Source of the DNA: Streptomyces marispadix | GTDB taxonomy: Bacteria > Actinomycetota > Actinomycetes > Streptomycetales > Streptomycetaceae | Direction: 5' to 3' | DNA: 64,000 nt | NCBI RefSeq assembly: GCF_022524345.1 | Contig: NZ_JAKWJU010000002.1 | Location: forward strand, 5,322,001-5,386,000 | Shown here: in pieces, positions 40,035 to 51,060 of the stretch | How positions within the stretch are numbered: the stretch's first letter is position 1 | How the letters are laid out: each line of letters opens with the position of its first letter | The notes under the pieces: generated by a model | What the model was told of the DNA's origin: nothing | Database searches by the model: none | Seen by the model: the letters and a program-made list of their open reading frames with translations, nothing else | Position numbers and translations under genes: made by a program

Positions 40035-42749
40035 ATGATCCAGGTAATCGGGCTCACGAGCCAGCTTCGCCGTCACCAACTCAAGCCCACCGTCGAAGAC
40101 CTGACCTTCGAGGCTCGCCCCGGTCGCGTCACCGTGCTTCTCGGGCCGGAGGGCTCGGGTAAGACGACTGCCCTCCTTCTGATGCTCCAGCTTCAGTCCG
40201 GGCGGGGTACGGCACTGTTCCGTGGACGCCCGGTCCAGCGGATCCAGAACCTCCCCCGTGAAGTGGGCGTGGTGCTGGGCGAGGTGAACGGTCACCCGGG
40301 GCGTACGGTCCGCAGCCATCTGCGGATGCTCGCCGCCGCGGCGGACGTCCCTGCGGGGAGAGCAGACGACGTCCTCGACGTCGTAGGTCTGAGCGGTCTC
40401 GCCGATCAACGGCTGAGCGCACTGTCTCGTGGCATGGACCGACGCCTCGCTGTGGCCTGCGCATTGATCGGAGACCCACACACCCTGGTCCTCGACGAGC
40501 CCGCGCACGAACTGTCTCCACGTGAGACGGCCTGGCTGTACTCGCTGTTGCGCGGGTACGCCCACCAGGGCGGCACCGTGCTGGTCACTTCGCACCGGTC
40601 CGAGGAGGTCGCCAAACTCGCCGACCGCGTGGTGAGCATCAACTCGGGGCGTCTGATCGCCGACCAGGAAGCCGCCGACTTCGTGCGCACCCGGCTCCGT
40701 CCGCGCGTCGCCGTGCGCACACCGCATGTCGACCGCCTCGTCGCCGTACTGACGCAGGAGGGACGCAGAGCAGGCAATGCCCGTGACGGAGGCCCGCTCA
40801 AGGTCGTCCACGAAGGGGGCACCAAGGTCTCGGTCTACGGCAGCAGTTGCGCCGAGGTGGGAGAGCACGCCTACAAGAACGGCATCCTCGTACACCAACT
40901 GACCGACGAGGAGGGCGATGCAGGCGACGCCTACCCGCCTGGTCCTCTGCACCGTGCCGACGGCCGACGATCGGCATTGGAGACTCAGACCAGCACTCTC
41001 GGCCCCGTGACGAAGCAGGGCTCGCGGCAGGTGTCGCCATCGAACGACGAGGGCTCACGGCCGGGCATGGACGCCGGGACGGATTCCGGCCCTGTCCGGC
41101 TGGAATCGGGGGAGGACGCAGGCGAGGCCGCCGACTCCGAATCCGAAGACGTACTACGGGCGTTGGAAGAGCTGGAAGACATCGAAGAACTCGATGTGTC
41201 GGCGGGGCCGGTTGGACCAGGCGAGCCCGACGACTGGGTCGAAGACGACTTCGGGCCCCGTTCCTTCGATCCGGACGGGCGTACAGCGCCGCGGAGTTCG
41301 GGACAGGCGGCATCGGCTGGGCAGCGTTCGCCCGCCGTGGCGCCTACGGGTGTGACGTCGTCTGTCGACGGGGACAGCAGACAACTCACGCCGGACTCCG
41401 AAGCCGATTCCGAATCTCAGCTCGGGCCAGAGCACACATCCGAGGCGGAGGCCGACGACACCTCCGCCGAGCCTGCACTCGAACCGAGCTATGTGTCCGC
41501 CGCGGCCCCCGCTTCGGCCCCCGACTCCCCATCCGATTCCGGCTCCTCAGCCTCCGCCTCTTCTGCTGCCTCCTCGGTCTCATCTACCGACTCCGTGGCC
41601 GCCTTCGCGACGGCCTCCGAGGCTCCGCCCCCTGCGCCAACCAGCTCTGAAGAACCGACGATCCGCATCAGCGACAGCCCGCTCACAGCCACCCCGTCCG
41701 GCTCCGGGAGCGAGTCGCCCGACGACTCCGCTACCACCGACGCCCCCGGCGCTTCCACGACCTCACGCCCCATCGTGATGAAGCCCCTGGCCGACCCTGA
41801 CGCGCACCGTGACACCCCCGGCGAGGCCAACCCGCTGTGGACTCCCAGGCATCCCCCCGCGCGGGCCGCGGCCGAACTTCCGCCTCAGCTCCACGCCTTG
41901 GCACGTCCGGGCCCCGCCGCCCCCTTGCGTTACGAAACGTGCCGCCTCATCAGCCTGCGCAGTACCTGGATCGCCACGGCAGTAACGGTGGCGGTGGCGC
42001 TATGCGTATCGCTCGTCATGGCAGGCACCGGGATCGGCCTTCCGCTGAGCGCTGGGGACTCGCCTTCGCTCACACCGGCCGTACGCATTCTGACGGGCTG
42101 GCCGTCGGGCGATGTGTTCCTGCTGCCACCCGTCGCCGTGGCCACCGGTCTGCTCGGGGCATTCGCGTTCGGCGAGGAGTTCCGCTATCCCGCGCTCGCG
42201 CCCGGCCGTTCGCCCGTACCGCGACGGCTCAGTCTTCTCGCTGCCAAGCTCGCGGTCTCGGCGGCGTTCGCCGTGTTGCTCAGCCTCGCTGTCGCCATCG
42301 TCAACGCGGCAGGCGTGACGCTGTTCTTCGGCGAGGAAGCCCTCGCCCTGCCCTCGCAGGGAGACCTGCTGGCCGCGGGGGGTTCGTGGCAGTTGAACCT
42401 CGCAGCGGTGTTCGTGTTCAACGCTGGGTGTGCCTGGGCGGGGGTGTTGTCCGCTGGAGTCTTCCGTTCGGGGACGGTGGGCATCGCGGTGGTCGTGGCA
42501 GTTCCGTTGCTGCTGACGCCAGTTGTGCGGAGTCTGGTTGGCGGCGATCCGGCACAGGGCCGGTCCATCGAAGGGCTTCCGGGTCGGCTGGAGGCAGCGC
42601 TGCTGGTGCCCTGGCCGCCGGGTACCGAGCGAGGGGTTGCCGCCTTGCTGGACATGGCTTCCCAACCCACCGGCCTCGCACTGGTGTTGTCGCTCATCGC
42701 GCTGCTGACCGGGTATCTCGTCACCGCACTCACCGGCAGAGCGGGCTGA
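40035..42749 (+). CDS. One-piece ABC transporter: ATPase, long disordered linker, membrane domain
   Basis: A 904-residue protein. Residues 1-230 are an ABC ATPase: Walker A GPEGSGKTT, signature LSRGMDRR (in place of LSGGQ), Walker B LVLDEPA and H-loop VTSH. Residues about 285-620 are a Ser/Pro/Asp/Glu-rich, probably disordered segment with acidic patches (EELEDIEELD). Residues 640-904 hold about six hydrophobic helices, starting with STWIATAVTVAVALCVSLV, of the ABC-2 kind. ATPase and permease are usually separate in this class, so the order ATPase-linker-permease is notable, although a homologue is, from memory, present beside whiH in S. coelicolor. Cargo is unknown. ATG 40035 follows GGGAGAAGCG. 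Confidence 0.82.
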   Translation: MIQVIGLTSQLRRHQLKPTVEDLTFEARPGRVTVLLGPEGSGKTTALLLMLQLQSGRGTALFRGRPVQRIQNLPREVGVVLGEVNGHPGRTVRSHLRMLAAAADVPAGRADDVLDVVGLSGLADQRLSALSRGMDRRLAVACALIGDPHTLVLDEPAHELSPRETAWLYSLLRGYAHQGGTVLVTSHRSEEVAKLADRVVSINSGRLIADQEAADFVRTRLRPRVAVRTPHVDRLVAVLTQEGRRAGNARDGGPLKVVHEGGTKVSVYGSSCAEVGEHAYKNGILVHQLTDEEGDAGDAYPPGPLHRADGRRSALETQTSTLGPVTKQGSRQVSPSNDEGSRPGMDAGTDSGPVRLESGEDAGEAADSESEDVLRALEELEDIEELDVSAGPVGPGEPDDWVEDDFGPRSFDPDGRTAPRSSGQAASAGQRSPAVAPTGVTSSVDGDSRQLTPDSEADSESQLGPEHTSEAEADDTSAEPALEPSYVSAAAPASAPDSPSDSGSSASASSAASSVSSTDSVAAFATASEAPPPAPTSSEEPTIRISDSPLTATPSGSGSESPDDSATTDAPGASTTSRPIVMKPLADPDAHRDTPGEANPLWTPRHPPARAAAELPPQLHALARPGPAAPLRYETCRLISLRSTWIATAVTVAVALCVSLVMAGTGIGLPLSAGDSPSLTPAVRILTGWPSGDVFLLPPVAVATGLLGAFAFGEEFRYPALAPGRSPVPRRLSLLAAKLAVSAAFAVLLSLAVAIVNAAGVTLFFGEEALALPSQGDLLAAGGSWQLNLAAVFVFNAGCAWAGVLSAGVFRSGTVGIAVVVAVPLLLTPVVRSLVGGDPAQGRSIEGLPGRLEAALLVPWPPGTERGVAALLDMASQPTGLALVLSLIALLTGYLVTALTGRAG

Positions 42750-43084
42750 CGCCCGTTATCGGTACGCAGGCCACACCGCCCGAACTACCCCGCACCGCAG
42801 CCCTGCTGGCTCATCAGCGCCGCAACCGCCGCACCACCAGCCCCAGACCGCCGGGCCACGCCGTCGACGGTCTCCACGGCCCGTGGTCGTAACCGCACAT
42901 CGAGAACCCGATCCGTGCCATGCGGCGCCCCCAACGCCAACGCCCTTCCACCGATGGGCAGATGATCCTGGTCAACACTGTCTTTCCGATAAGGCGTCAA
43001 TTGCGTGGAAGGCAGTGATCACCCTTTCGTGTGCTTTTCACCAAAGCCCTCAAGGCCGCCAGGAGGCCCGCCGACAAAGGATGC
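42750..43084. other. 335-bp gap ahead of whiH
   Basis: No gene is seen. The proximal half is Pro/Arg-codon-like GC-rich sequence; the distal half is the whiH promoter region. Confidence 0.5.
42987..42993 (+). promoter_or_regulatory. Sigma-WhiG-like -10 element upstream of whiH
   Basis: CCGATAA matches the -10 of WhiG/motility-type promoters (GCCGATAA). It is 92 bases before the whiH start. The -35 TAAA is not matched at the right spacing, so the assignment rests on the -10 and on the known WhiG dependence of whiH. Confidence 0.5.
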
Positions 43085-44041
43085 GTGACTACCCTTGCGC
43101 ACTCCATGATGACCGCCGCTCGCTCCGCCGACTCGGGCCTCGTCGGCCCGGGAGAAATCGACCGCTACGCGTACGCCGAGTCTTCCGGCACCGCGCGCAC
43201 GACCAGCAACGTTCCTGCCTGGCAAGGCTCCGAGGCCGACATCAACCGCGCGGGACGCCGGGCGTCCGGCAGCCGCGGCCGTGGTCTGCACGGCCAACTC
43301 GTCCAGCAACTCGGACAGATGATCGTCTCCGGCGACCTGGGAGCGGACCGGCCGCTGGTCCCGGAGGAGATCGGCCACCGTTTCGAAGTCTCCCGCACCG
43401 TCGTCCGTGAGTCCCTGCGCGTACTGGAAGCGAAGGGACTGGTCAGTGCCAGGCCCAACGTCGGTACGCGAGTACGGCCCGTCAGCGACTGGAATCTGCT
43501 CGACCCCGACATCATCGAGTGGCGTGCCTTCGGGCCCCAACGTGAGGACCAGCGCCGGGAGTTGCGCGAACTGCGCAGCACCATCGAGCCGTTGGCCGCA
43601 CGTCTCGCCGCCGGGCAGGTACGGGACGACATTCAGCAGCGCCTCGGCGACATGGTCGAGATCATGACGCACGCCGTCGGCCAGGGCGACACCCTCACCT
43701 TCTCCCGCGCGGACGCCGAGTTCCACGGGCAGTTGATGCAGGCGGCCGGTAACCGGATGCTCGAGCACCTCTCGGGGATCGTCTCCGCGGCCCTTCAGGT
43801 GTCGGGCGGTTCGGGTACGGGGTGCGACGTGGCTACCGAGGCGTCGATCGCTCAGCACCAGCGCGTCGTGGACGCGCTCGCCTCGGGCGAGGGGGCCGCC
43901 GCGGAGTCGGCGATGCGGCAGGTGCTCGGCGGACGCCCGGACTCGGGTGCCCCGGTCACCCCGCCCGGAGTGGCCCCCGGTACCGGACCGGCCGCCGGCG
44001 CCGGTGCCGACCACGTGGTTCCGCCACCGCGAGAGCACTGA
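43085..44041 (+). CDS. whiH: WhiH, GntR-family sporulation regulator
   Basis: A 318-residue GntR/FadR-type regulator. The winged helix spans [46 protein letters not shown] and NVGTRVRP; the FCD ligand domain follows ([40 protein letters not shown]). The N-terminal [16 protein letters not shown] and the position directly before hrdB identify it as WhiH, which in S. coelicolor is needed for sporulation septation and is transcribed by sigma-WhiG. Its last 35 residues are a Pro/Gly tail. GTG 43085 has AAAGGA upstream; the longer frame from 43031 lacks support. Confidence 0.92.
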   Translation: MTTLAHSMMTAARSADSGLVGPGEIDRYAYAESSGTARTTSNVPAWQGSEADINRAGRRASGSRGRGLHGQLVQQLGQMIVSGDLGADRPLVPEEIGHRFEVSRTVVRESLRVLEAKGLVSARPNVGTRVRPVSDWNLLDPDIIEWRAFGPQREDQRRELRELRSTIEPLAARLAAGQVRDDIQQRLGDMVEIMTHAVGQGDTLTFSRADAEFHGQLMQAAGNRMLEHLSGIVSAALQVSGGSGTGCDVATEASIAQHQRVVDALASGEGAAAESAMRQVLGGRPDSGAPVTPPGVAPGTGPAAGAGADHVVPPPREH

Positions 44042-44598
44042 GCCTGAGCCGGGCGCTCACCGGGCAGCCGCGCAGGATGTCGTGCCAGGGGTCGTGCCGG
44101 GCAGTGAGGGACGGTCCCGTATCGCACGGGCGGCGGTCCGGCGCAGGGCCGTCGCAGACCGGAGGCGCCCGGCGGCCGAAGCTCACCCGCCACGGCCCTC
44201 GCCCCGGGCCGCCCCGGCTCCGGTTCGCCCCACCGCTACGGTCCGGAGGGCCCGGCGTCCAGCCCTCCCGCCCCGGCCCAAGGCAGAACGGCTGCGCCGC
44301 CGAATTCGGCGGCGCAGCCGTTTCCGCCCTTGTGCATGTGGGGCAGCTTCCTTGCAGTGGTGTCCTTTTCGTTGCGCTCTTTCCGGAATGTAGAGGGAGA
44401 GGTGTGACCCGGGCCACGTGTATTGCCCGTAACGCTTCGCGTGACAGCGCGATGACTCAAGAGGTGACAGCCGAGGACGGAATACTGCACCCCCGAGCCG
44501 GCGCTCGTGCAGGCGTTGTATTCGTCCACAGCTCAGCCCGCGCCGTCGGTTCATCCCCACCGGCGGTTTGCCGTTTCCATCGTTCCGAGAGGTTGTTC
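44042..44598. other. 557-bp whiH-hrdB intergenic region
   Basis: No gene is visible. It holds the perfect 36-bp palindrome at 44287-44322, and must contain the hrdB promoters within the last 280 bases, but I cannot place them with confidence. Confidence 0.6.
44287..44322. terminator. Perfect 36-bp palindrome (whiH terminator or protein site)
   Basis: Eighteen bases from 44287 are the exact reverse complement of the eighteen ending at 44322, with GAATTC in the centre and no spacer; TTT closes the right arm. As RNA it makes a very stable hairpin about 245 bases after whiH, so termination before hrdB is the simplest reading. Confidence 0.65.
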
Positions 44599-46215
44599 GT
44601 GTCGGCCAGCACATCCCGTACGCTCCCTGCGGAGATCGCCGAATCCGAATCTGTGGTGGCGCTCATCGAGCGGGGAAAGGCTGAGGGGCAGATCGGCGGC
44701 GACGACGTGCGTCGGGCCTTCGAAGCTGACCAGATTCCGCCAACCCAGTGGAAGAACGTACTGCGCAGCCTCAACCAGATCCTCGACGAGGAGGGTGTGA
44801 CGCTGATGGTGAGTGCCGCAGAGGCTCCCAAGCGCACCCGTAAGAGCGTTGCGGCCAAGGCCCCCGCCAAGCGCACCGCCACGAAGACGGTTTCGGCGAG
44901 GTCCGCCGCCAAGAAGTCGGCGGGCAAGCCGGAGACCGCTCCCGCGGAGGTCGACGCCGTACCGGCCGAAGAGGCCGTCGATGTCGATGCCGTCGAAGCG
45001 GCCGCCGCCGAGCTGGCCGCAGAGCCCGTGAAGAAGAAGACCGCCAAGAAGGCCGCCGCGAAGAAGACGGCCAAGAAGGCGACCGCGAAGAAGGCCGCAC
45101 CGAAGAAGACCGCCGCGAAGAAGTCCGTCGTCGACGAAATCCTCGAAGACGGAGAAGAGGCCGCCGAGGAAGCCCCGGCCAAGCCCACGAACAAACCCGG
45201 TGCCGAGGACGGCCCGACGGCCGAGGTGAAGAACGAGAACGAGGGCTTCGTCCTCTCCGACGACGACGAGGACGACGCCCCGGCCCAGCAGGTCGCCGCG
45301 GCGGGTGCCACCGCCGACCCGGTCAAGGACTACCTCAAGCAGATCGGCAAGGTCCCCCTCCTCAACGCTGAGCAGGAGGTGGAACTCGCCAAGCGGATCG
45401 AGGCCGGCCTCTTCGCCGAGGACAAGCTCGCCGCCGCCGACAAGCTGGCACCCAAGCTAAAGCGCGAGCTGGAGATCATCGCCGAGGACGGCCGCCGCGC
45501 CAAGAACCATCTGCTGGAGGCCAACCTCCGTCTCGTCGTCTCCCTCGCCAAGCGCTACACGGGACGCGGCATGCTCTTCCTGGACCTGATCCAGGAGGGC
45601 AACCTCGGTCTCATCCGTGCCGTCGAGAAGTTCGACTACACCAAGGGCTACAAGTTCTCGACGTATGCGACGTGGTGGATCCGGCAGGCCATCACGCGTG
45701 CCATGGCCGACCAGGCGCGCACCATCCGCATCCCGGTGCACATGGTCGAGGTCATCAACAAACTCGCCCGCGTCCAGCGCCAGATGCTTCAGGACCTCGG
45801 CCGTGAGCCCTCCCCGGAGGAGCTGGCCAAGGAGTTGGACATGACGCCGGAGAAGGTCGTCGAGGTCCAGAAGTACGGACGTGAGCCGATCTCCCTGCAC
45901 ACGCCCCTGGGAGAGGACGGCGACAGCGAGTTCGGCGACCTCATCGAGGACTCCGAGGCCGTGGTCCCCGCCGACGCGGTCAGCTTCACGCTTCTCCAGG
46001 AGCAGTTGCACTCGGTTCTGGACACGCTCAGCGAGCGCGAGGCGGGCGTCGTCTCGATGCGTTTCGGCCTGACGGACGGTCAGCCCAAGACCCTCGACGA
46101 GATCGGCAAGGTCTACGGCGTGACGCGTGAGCGTATCCGTCAGATCGAGTCCAAGACGATGTCGAAGCTGCGGCACCCGTCCCGTTCGCAGGTCCTGCGC
46201 GACTACCTGGACTGA
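44599..46215 (+). CDS. hrdB: Principal RNA polymerase sigma factor HrdB
   Basis: A 538-residue group 1 sigma-70 factor. Region 1.1-like N-terminus, then a Lys/Ala-rich stretch of repeated KKTAKKA units typical of HrdB, an acidic segment (DDDEDD), region 1.2 ([21 protein letters not shown]), region 2 ([51 protein letters not shown]), region 3 and region 4 ([24 protein letters not shown]). GTG 44599 with GAGAGG upstream gives the N-terminus MSASTSRTL. Position next to whiH is the Streptomyces order. It is closed by a 21-bp hairpin. Confidence 0.97.
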   Translation: MSASTSRTLPAEIAESESVVALIERGKAEGQIGGDDVRRAFEADQIPPTQWKNVLRSLNQILDEEGVTLMVSAAEAPKRTRKSVAAKAPAKRTATKTVSARSAAKKSAGKPETAPAEVDAVPAEEAVDVDAVEAAAAELAAEPVKKKTAKKAAAKKTAKKATAKKAAPKKTAAKKSVVDEILEDGEEAAEEAPAKPTNKPGAEDGPTAEVKNENEGFVLSDDDEDDAPAQQVAAAGATADPVKDYLKQIGKVPLLNAEQEVELAKRIEAGLFAEDKLAAADKLAPKLKRELEIIAEDGRRAKNHLLEANLRLVVSLAKRYTGRGMLFLDLIQEGNLGLIRAVEKFDYTKGYKFSTYATWWIRQAITRAMADQARTIRIPVHMVEVINKLARVQRQMLQDLGREPSPEELAKELDMTPEKVVEVQKYGREPISLHTPLGEDGDSEFGDLIEDSEAVVPADAVSFTLLQEQLHSVLDTLSEREAGVVSMRFGLTDGQPKTLDEIGKVYGVTRERIRQIESKTMSKLRHPSRSQVLRDYLD

Positions 46216-46242
46216 GGACGGCGCCCTCCACAGGGCGATCAC

Positions 46243-46292
46243 ATACGGCGAGGGCCGGTGACCCTACCAACGGTCACCGGCCCTCGCCGTAT
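46243..46292 (+). terminator. hrdB terminator
   Basis: A perfect 21-bp stem (46243-46263 with 46272-46292) and an 8-base loop, starting 28 bases after hrdB. Confidence 0.88.
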
Positions 46293-46388
46293 GAAGTCGG
46301 TGCCGCCCCGGGATGCGGAGGTGGGCCATCCGGATCACCCTTGATGGTCCGGAAGACCTTCCAGGGCCCGGTACCGCCAGGAGGCTCC

Positions 46389-47231
46389 ATGCGTCCGCTG
46401 CGCGCACTTCAGCCGCAATCGCTCATATCCGCGCTGCCCGTGCTGCTCGGCGTGCTGTTCGCGCTGCTGCCAGGGTCACCGGCCTCGGCGGGGGACCGGG
46501 TCGTGGTCGGCGGACGTCCGGTCGACGCCGCCAAGCATCCCTGGGTGGTCGCCCTCGCCAGCCGTGACCGCTTCGGGACGGAGCGCTCCGGCCAGTTCTG
46601 CGGTGGTGCGCTCGTGGGCGCCCGTACGGTGATCACCGCGGCGCACTGCCTGAGCCGGGAGGTGCTCGGAGTCGATCACGGAAGGGTCGACGATCTGCAC
46701 GTCATATCCGGGCGGAACGACCTTCGCAAGGCCACCGGCCATGAGGTGAAGGTGCGCAAGAAGTGGATCAATCCCGCCTACGACACCGGGACGAACTCCG
46801 GGGACGTAGCCGTACTGACCCTCGACAAGCCGATGCCCGCGGGCTCGACGATCCCCATGGCAGGGCGCCACGACAAGGGCTACAAGCCCGGCGCCGCCGC
46901 CGAGGTCTACGGCTGGGGCGACATCAGCGGATACGGCGACTACGAGCCGAGGCTGCGCGCCGCCGACGTCGACATGCTGGAGGACTCGGCGTGCGGCCGC
47001 GCCTACCCCAAGGGCTCGGAGGGCGCCTTCGACAAGGACTCCATGGTGTGCGCCGGGGTCAGGGAGGGCGGCCGGGACGCATGCCAGGGCGACAGCGGAG
47101 GGCCGCTCGTCGCGCACGGGAGGGTCGTAGGGCTCGTCTCCTGGGGGGCCGGCTGCGGGGAGGAGGGCAGACCCGGTGTCTACACCCGTGTCTCGGCGAT
47201 GGCGGACCTCGTACGGGAACACAGCGCATGA
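46389..47231 (+). CDS. Secreted trypsin-like serine protease (S1A)
   Basis: A 280-residue secreted chymotrypsin-family protease. A signal peptide (ALPVLLGVLFALLPGSPASAG) is followed by a short propeptide and the mature start VVVGGRPVDAAKHPW. The triad is His in VITAAHC, Asp in SGDVAVL and Ser in CQGDSGGP; D in RDACQGDSGGP at the S1 base predicts trypsin-like cleavage after Lys/Arg. Cysteines are in pairs for disulfides. ATG 46389 has GGAGG upstream. It is conserved beside hrdB in Streptomyces, from memory, and closed by a hairpin shared with the next, convergent gene. Confidence 0.9.
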   Translation: MRPLRALQPQSLISALPVLLGVLFALLPGSPASAGDRVVVGGRPVDAAKHPWVVALASRDRFGTERSGQFCGGALVGARTVITAAHCLSREVLGVDHGRVDDLHVISGRNDLRKATGHEVKVRKKWINPAYDTGTNSGDVAVLTLDKPMPAGSTIPMAGRHDKGYKPGAAAEVYGWGDISGYGDYEPRLRAADVDMLEDSACGRAYPKGSEGAFDKDSMVCAGVREGGRDACQGDSGGPLVAHGRVVGLVSWGAGCGEEGRPGVYTRVSAMADLVREHSA

Positions 47232-47415
47232 GAGGCGGCAGCGGAAAGGCCGGCGCTTTTGCGGTGCCGGGCTGCCGGGCCTATGGGATGCCCGAGTCCG
47301 AGGCTTCTTCCGAAGGGTGTTCGCCGAGAGCGGAATTACCAAGTGCATTGATGCGTGCGGGGGTTGTGGCGCCTATTGCGTGCGCCCCTTGCGAACCGCG
47401 CATCGGGACGCGGAA

Positions 47416-47448
47416 GGGCGGCCACCCGGTGTCACCGGATGGCCGCCC
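47416..47448. terminator. Convergent terminator between the trypsin-like protease and the DUF7455 gene
   Basis: An inverted repeat (47416-47430 with 47434-47448) with one unpaired base on each arm and a 3-base loop, between two convergent genes. Confidence 0.65.
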
Positions 47449-47513
47449 TCCGAAATCCGGCCCTGTGGCCGGCTGAGCTCGTCGGTTCGGGACGTCTGGT
47501 CAGGTCAGGACGC

Positions 47514-47741
47514 TCAGCCCTCTCCCGCGTCGTTGTTCGCAGGAGCGGTGAGCTTCTCCGTCTCGTCCTGTATCTCCGCGGCGATCTTCTTGAGCTCCGG
47601 CTCGAACTTACGCCCGTGGTGTGCGCAGAACAGCAGCTCTCCGCCGCTGAGCAGCACGACGCGCAGATAGGCCTGGGCGTTGCAGCGGTCGCAGCGGTCG
47701 GCGGCCGTCAACGGAGTCGCGGGGGTCAGAACAGTAGTCAC
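47514..47741 (-). CDS. Small DUF7455-type zinc-ribbon-like protein
   Basis: A 75-residue protein starting TTVLTPATPLTAADRCDRCNAQAYLRVVL, with CDRC and a second pair CAHH, which together could bind one zinc ion. It is a small protein conserved in actinobacteria next to hrdB and parE; function unknown. GTG 47741 has a purine-rich site. It is divergent from parE. Confidence 0.8.
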   Translation of the reverse strand: MTTVLTPATPLTAADRCDRCNAQAYLRVVLLSGGELLFCAHHGRKFEPELKKIAAEIQDETEKLTAPANNDAGEG

Positions 47742-48164
47742 GTCGCCTCTTCTCTAGCTCGACGAGCTGTCGTACCAGGGTCAACATCCAACCAGGTCGA
47801 AAACGTTCCCGCTTCGACGAATCCTCGAAGATTTCTCCCCGGGGCGGCTGCATGTTGCCGGGTGGCGGCGAATGAGCCGTATTACGTGGGTTGCTTCGCG
47901 GTCATGGTGCTTGGTTGCTGTTGTCCAGTTGTTTGTCTCTTCAGTGTTCCCGTGTTGAAGGGGACGTGCCCGGAGCCTAAATGGTTCATGCGTCAAAGGG
48001 AACGTGATGTGTGCGTCACCCCATCCAGTTATCGAACGTACGAACGAGCATGGGCTAGCATGTATGCCTTCATGGGTGGCGCGGCACGCCCTGTACTGCA
48101 CTCTCGGTACCCTCTGACGCGGCAACCAGCCACCACAAGCAGAATTCAGCGAGGAGCGAACCGC
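47742..48164. other. 423-bp divergent region between the DUF7455 gene and parE
   Basis: No gene is seen; the AT content is higher than average, as for a promoter region. CGAACG is repeated directly at 48033-48046 and a possible -10 (TAGCAT, 48056-48061) lies about 105 bases before parE. Confidence 0.45.
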
Positions 48165-50312
<2,148 letters not shown>

Positions 50313-50421
50313 GACGGGCGCGCGGGCCACGCCAGGGCGGCACGTCAGGCAGGTCGCCTGAATGAGTGAACAGTCCGGGATGCCCCGTCCGTGATCTTCT
50401 GTGCGTGCTCATCCTTGGGCC

Positions 50422-51060
50422 ATGCGCACAGATGATCCCTGGTACGACGCCCTGGCCTCCGGCTGGGGCGACCACGACGCACCGCCTCCGGCTGCCGAAC
50501 CGGCCGTCGCGGTCGCCGTGCCGCGTCCCCGTCCGTTCGCTGAACCGTGCCCGCAGCGAGGTGAGTCGGACCCGTCCGGTGAAGCGCTCCCGGGCGCGGG
50601 CGACCGGGGGAGCGCCGCCGAGTCCGGGGAGGCGCCAGGCGGCCCGTGCCCCGGAGCGCACGACGCCCGTACCGAGGTGTACCTCGCGGTTCAGCGCAGC
50701 GAGCCGTTCCAGCGGGTGCGACGGCGCTACCGGCGCTTCGTGCTGCCGGTGAGCGCCGCCTTTCTGACCTGGTATCTGGCGTACGTCGTCGCGGCCACCG
50801 CCGCCCCCGGGCTGATGGCCCGGCCGGTCGCGGGGGTCTTCAATGTGGCGATGGCCGCCGGGCTCGCCCAGTTCGCCAGCACCTTTCTGCTGACGTGGGC
50901 GTACGTACGTCACGCGCGGCTGCGGCGGGACGAGCTGGCGCTCGAACTGCGCTGGGAGACGCAGGACTTGGCCCGCACACGTGCCGCCGCCGTTGCGCCC
51001 GGCGGCTCCGCCGCATCCGCCCGCCCCGGGTATCTCCGTGAAGCGCGGGAGGGCGTGTGA
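50422..51060 (+). CDS. DUF485 membrane protein
   Basis: A 212-residue protein. After a 90-residue disordered N-terminus comes a DUF485 domain: QRSEPFQRVRRRYRRFVLPVSAAFLTWYLAYVV and VFNVAMAAGLAQFASTFLLTWAYVRHA, giving two membrane helices. DUF485 proteins are encoded directly upstream of acetate-type symporters and are thought to be their small partner; the stop of this gene overlaps the start of such a symporter. ATG 50422 is chosen over a GTG 21 bases earlier. Confidence 0.82.
   Translation: MRTDDPWYDALASGWGDHDAPPPAAEPAVAVAVPRPRPFAEPCPQRGESDPSGEALPGAGDRGSAAESGEAPGGPCPGAHDARTEVYLAVQRSEPFQRVRRRYRRFVLPVSAAFLTWYLAYVVAATAAPGLMARPVAGVFNVAMAAGLAQFASTFLLTWAYVRHARLRRDELALELRWETQDLARTRAAAVAPGGSAASARPGYLREAREGV

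Noticed and set aside
44380..44598. Possible sigma-R (GGAAT-N18-GTT) promoters for hrdB
   Set aside because: GGAAT occurs twice (near 44393 and 44477), but no GTT lies at the required spacing in either case.
48032..48047. LexA-like box before parE (TCGAACGTACGAACGA)
   Set aside because: The right half is a direct, not inverted, copy of the left half (GAACGA instead of GTTCGA), so it does not form the palindrome LexA needs.
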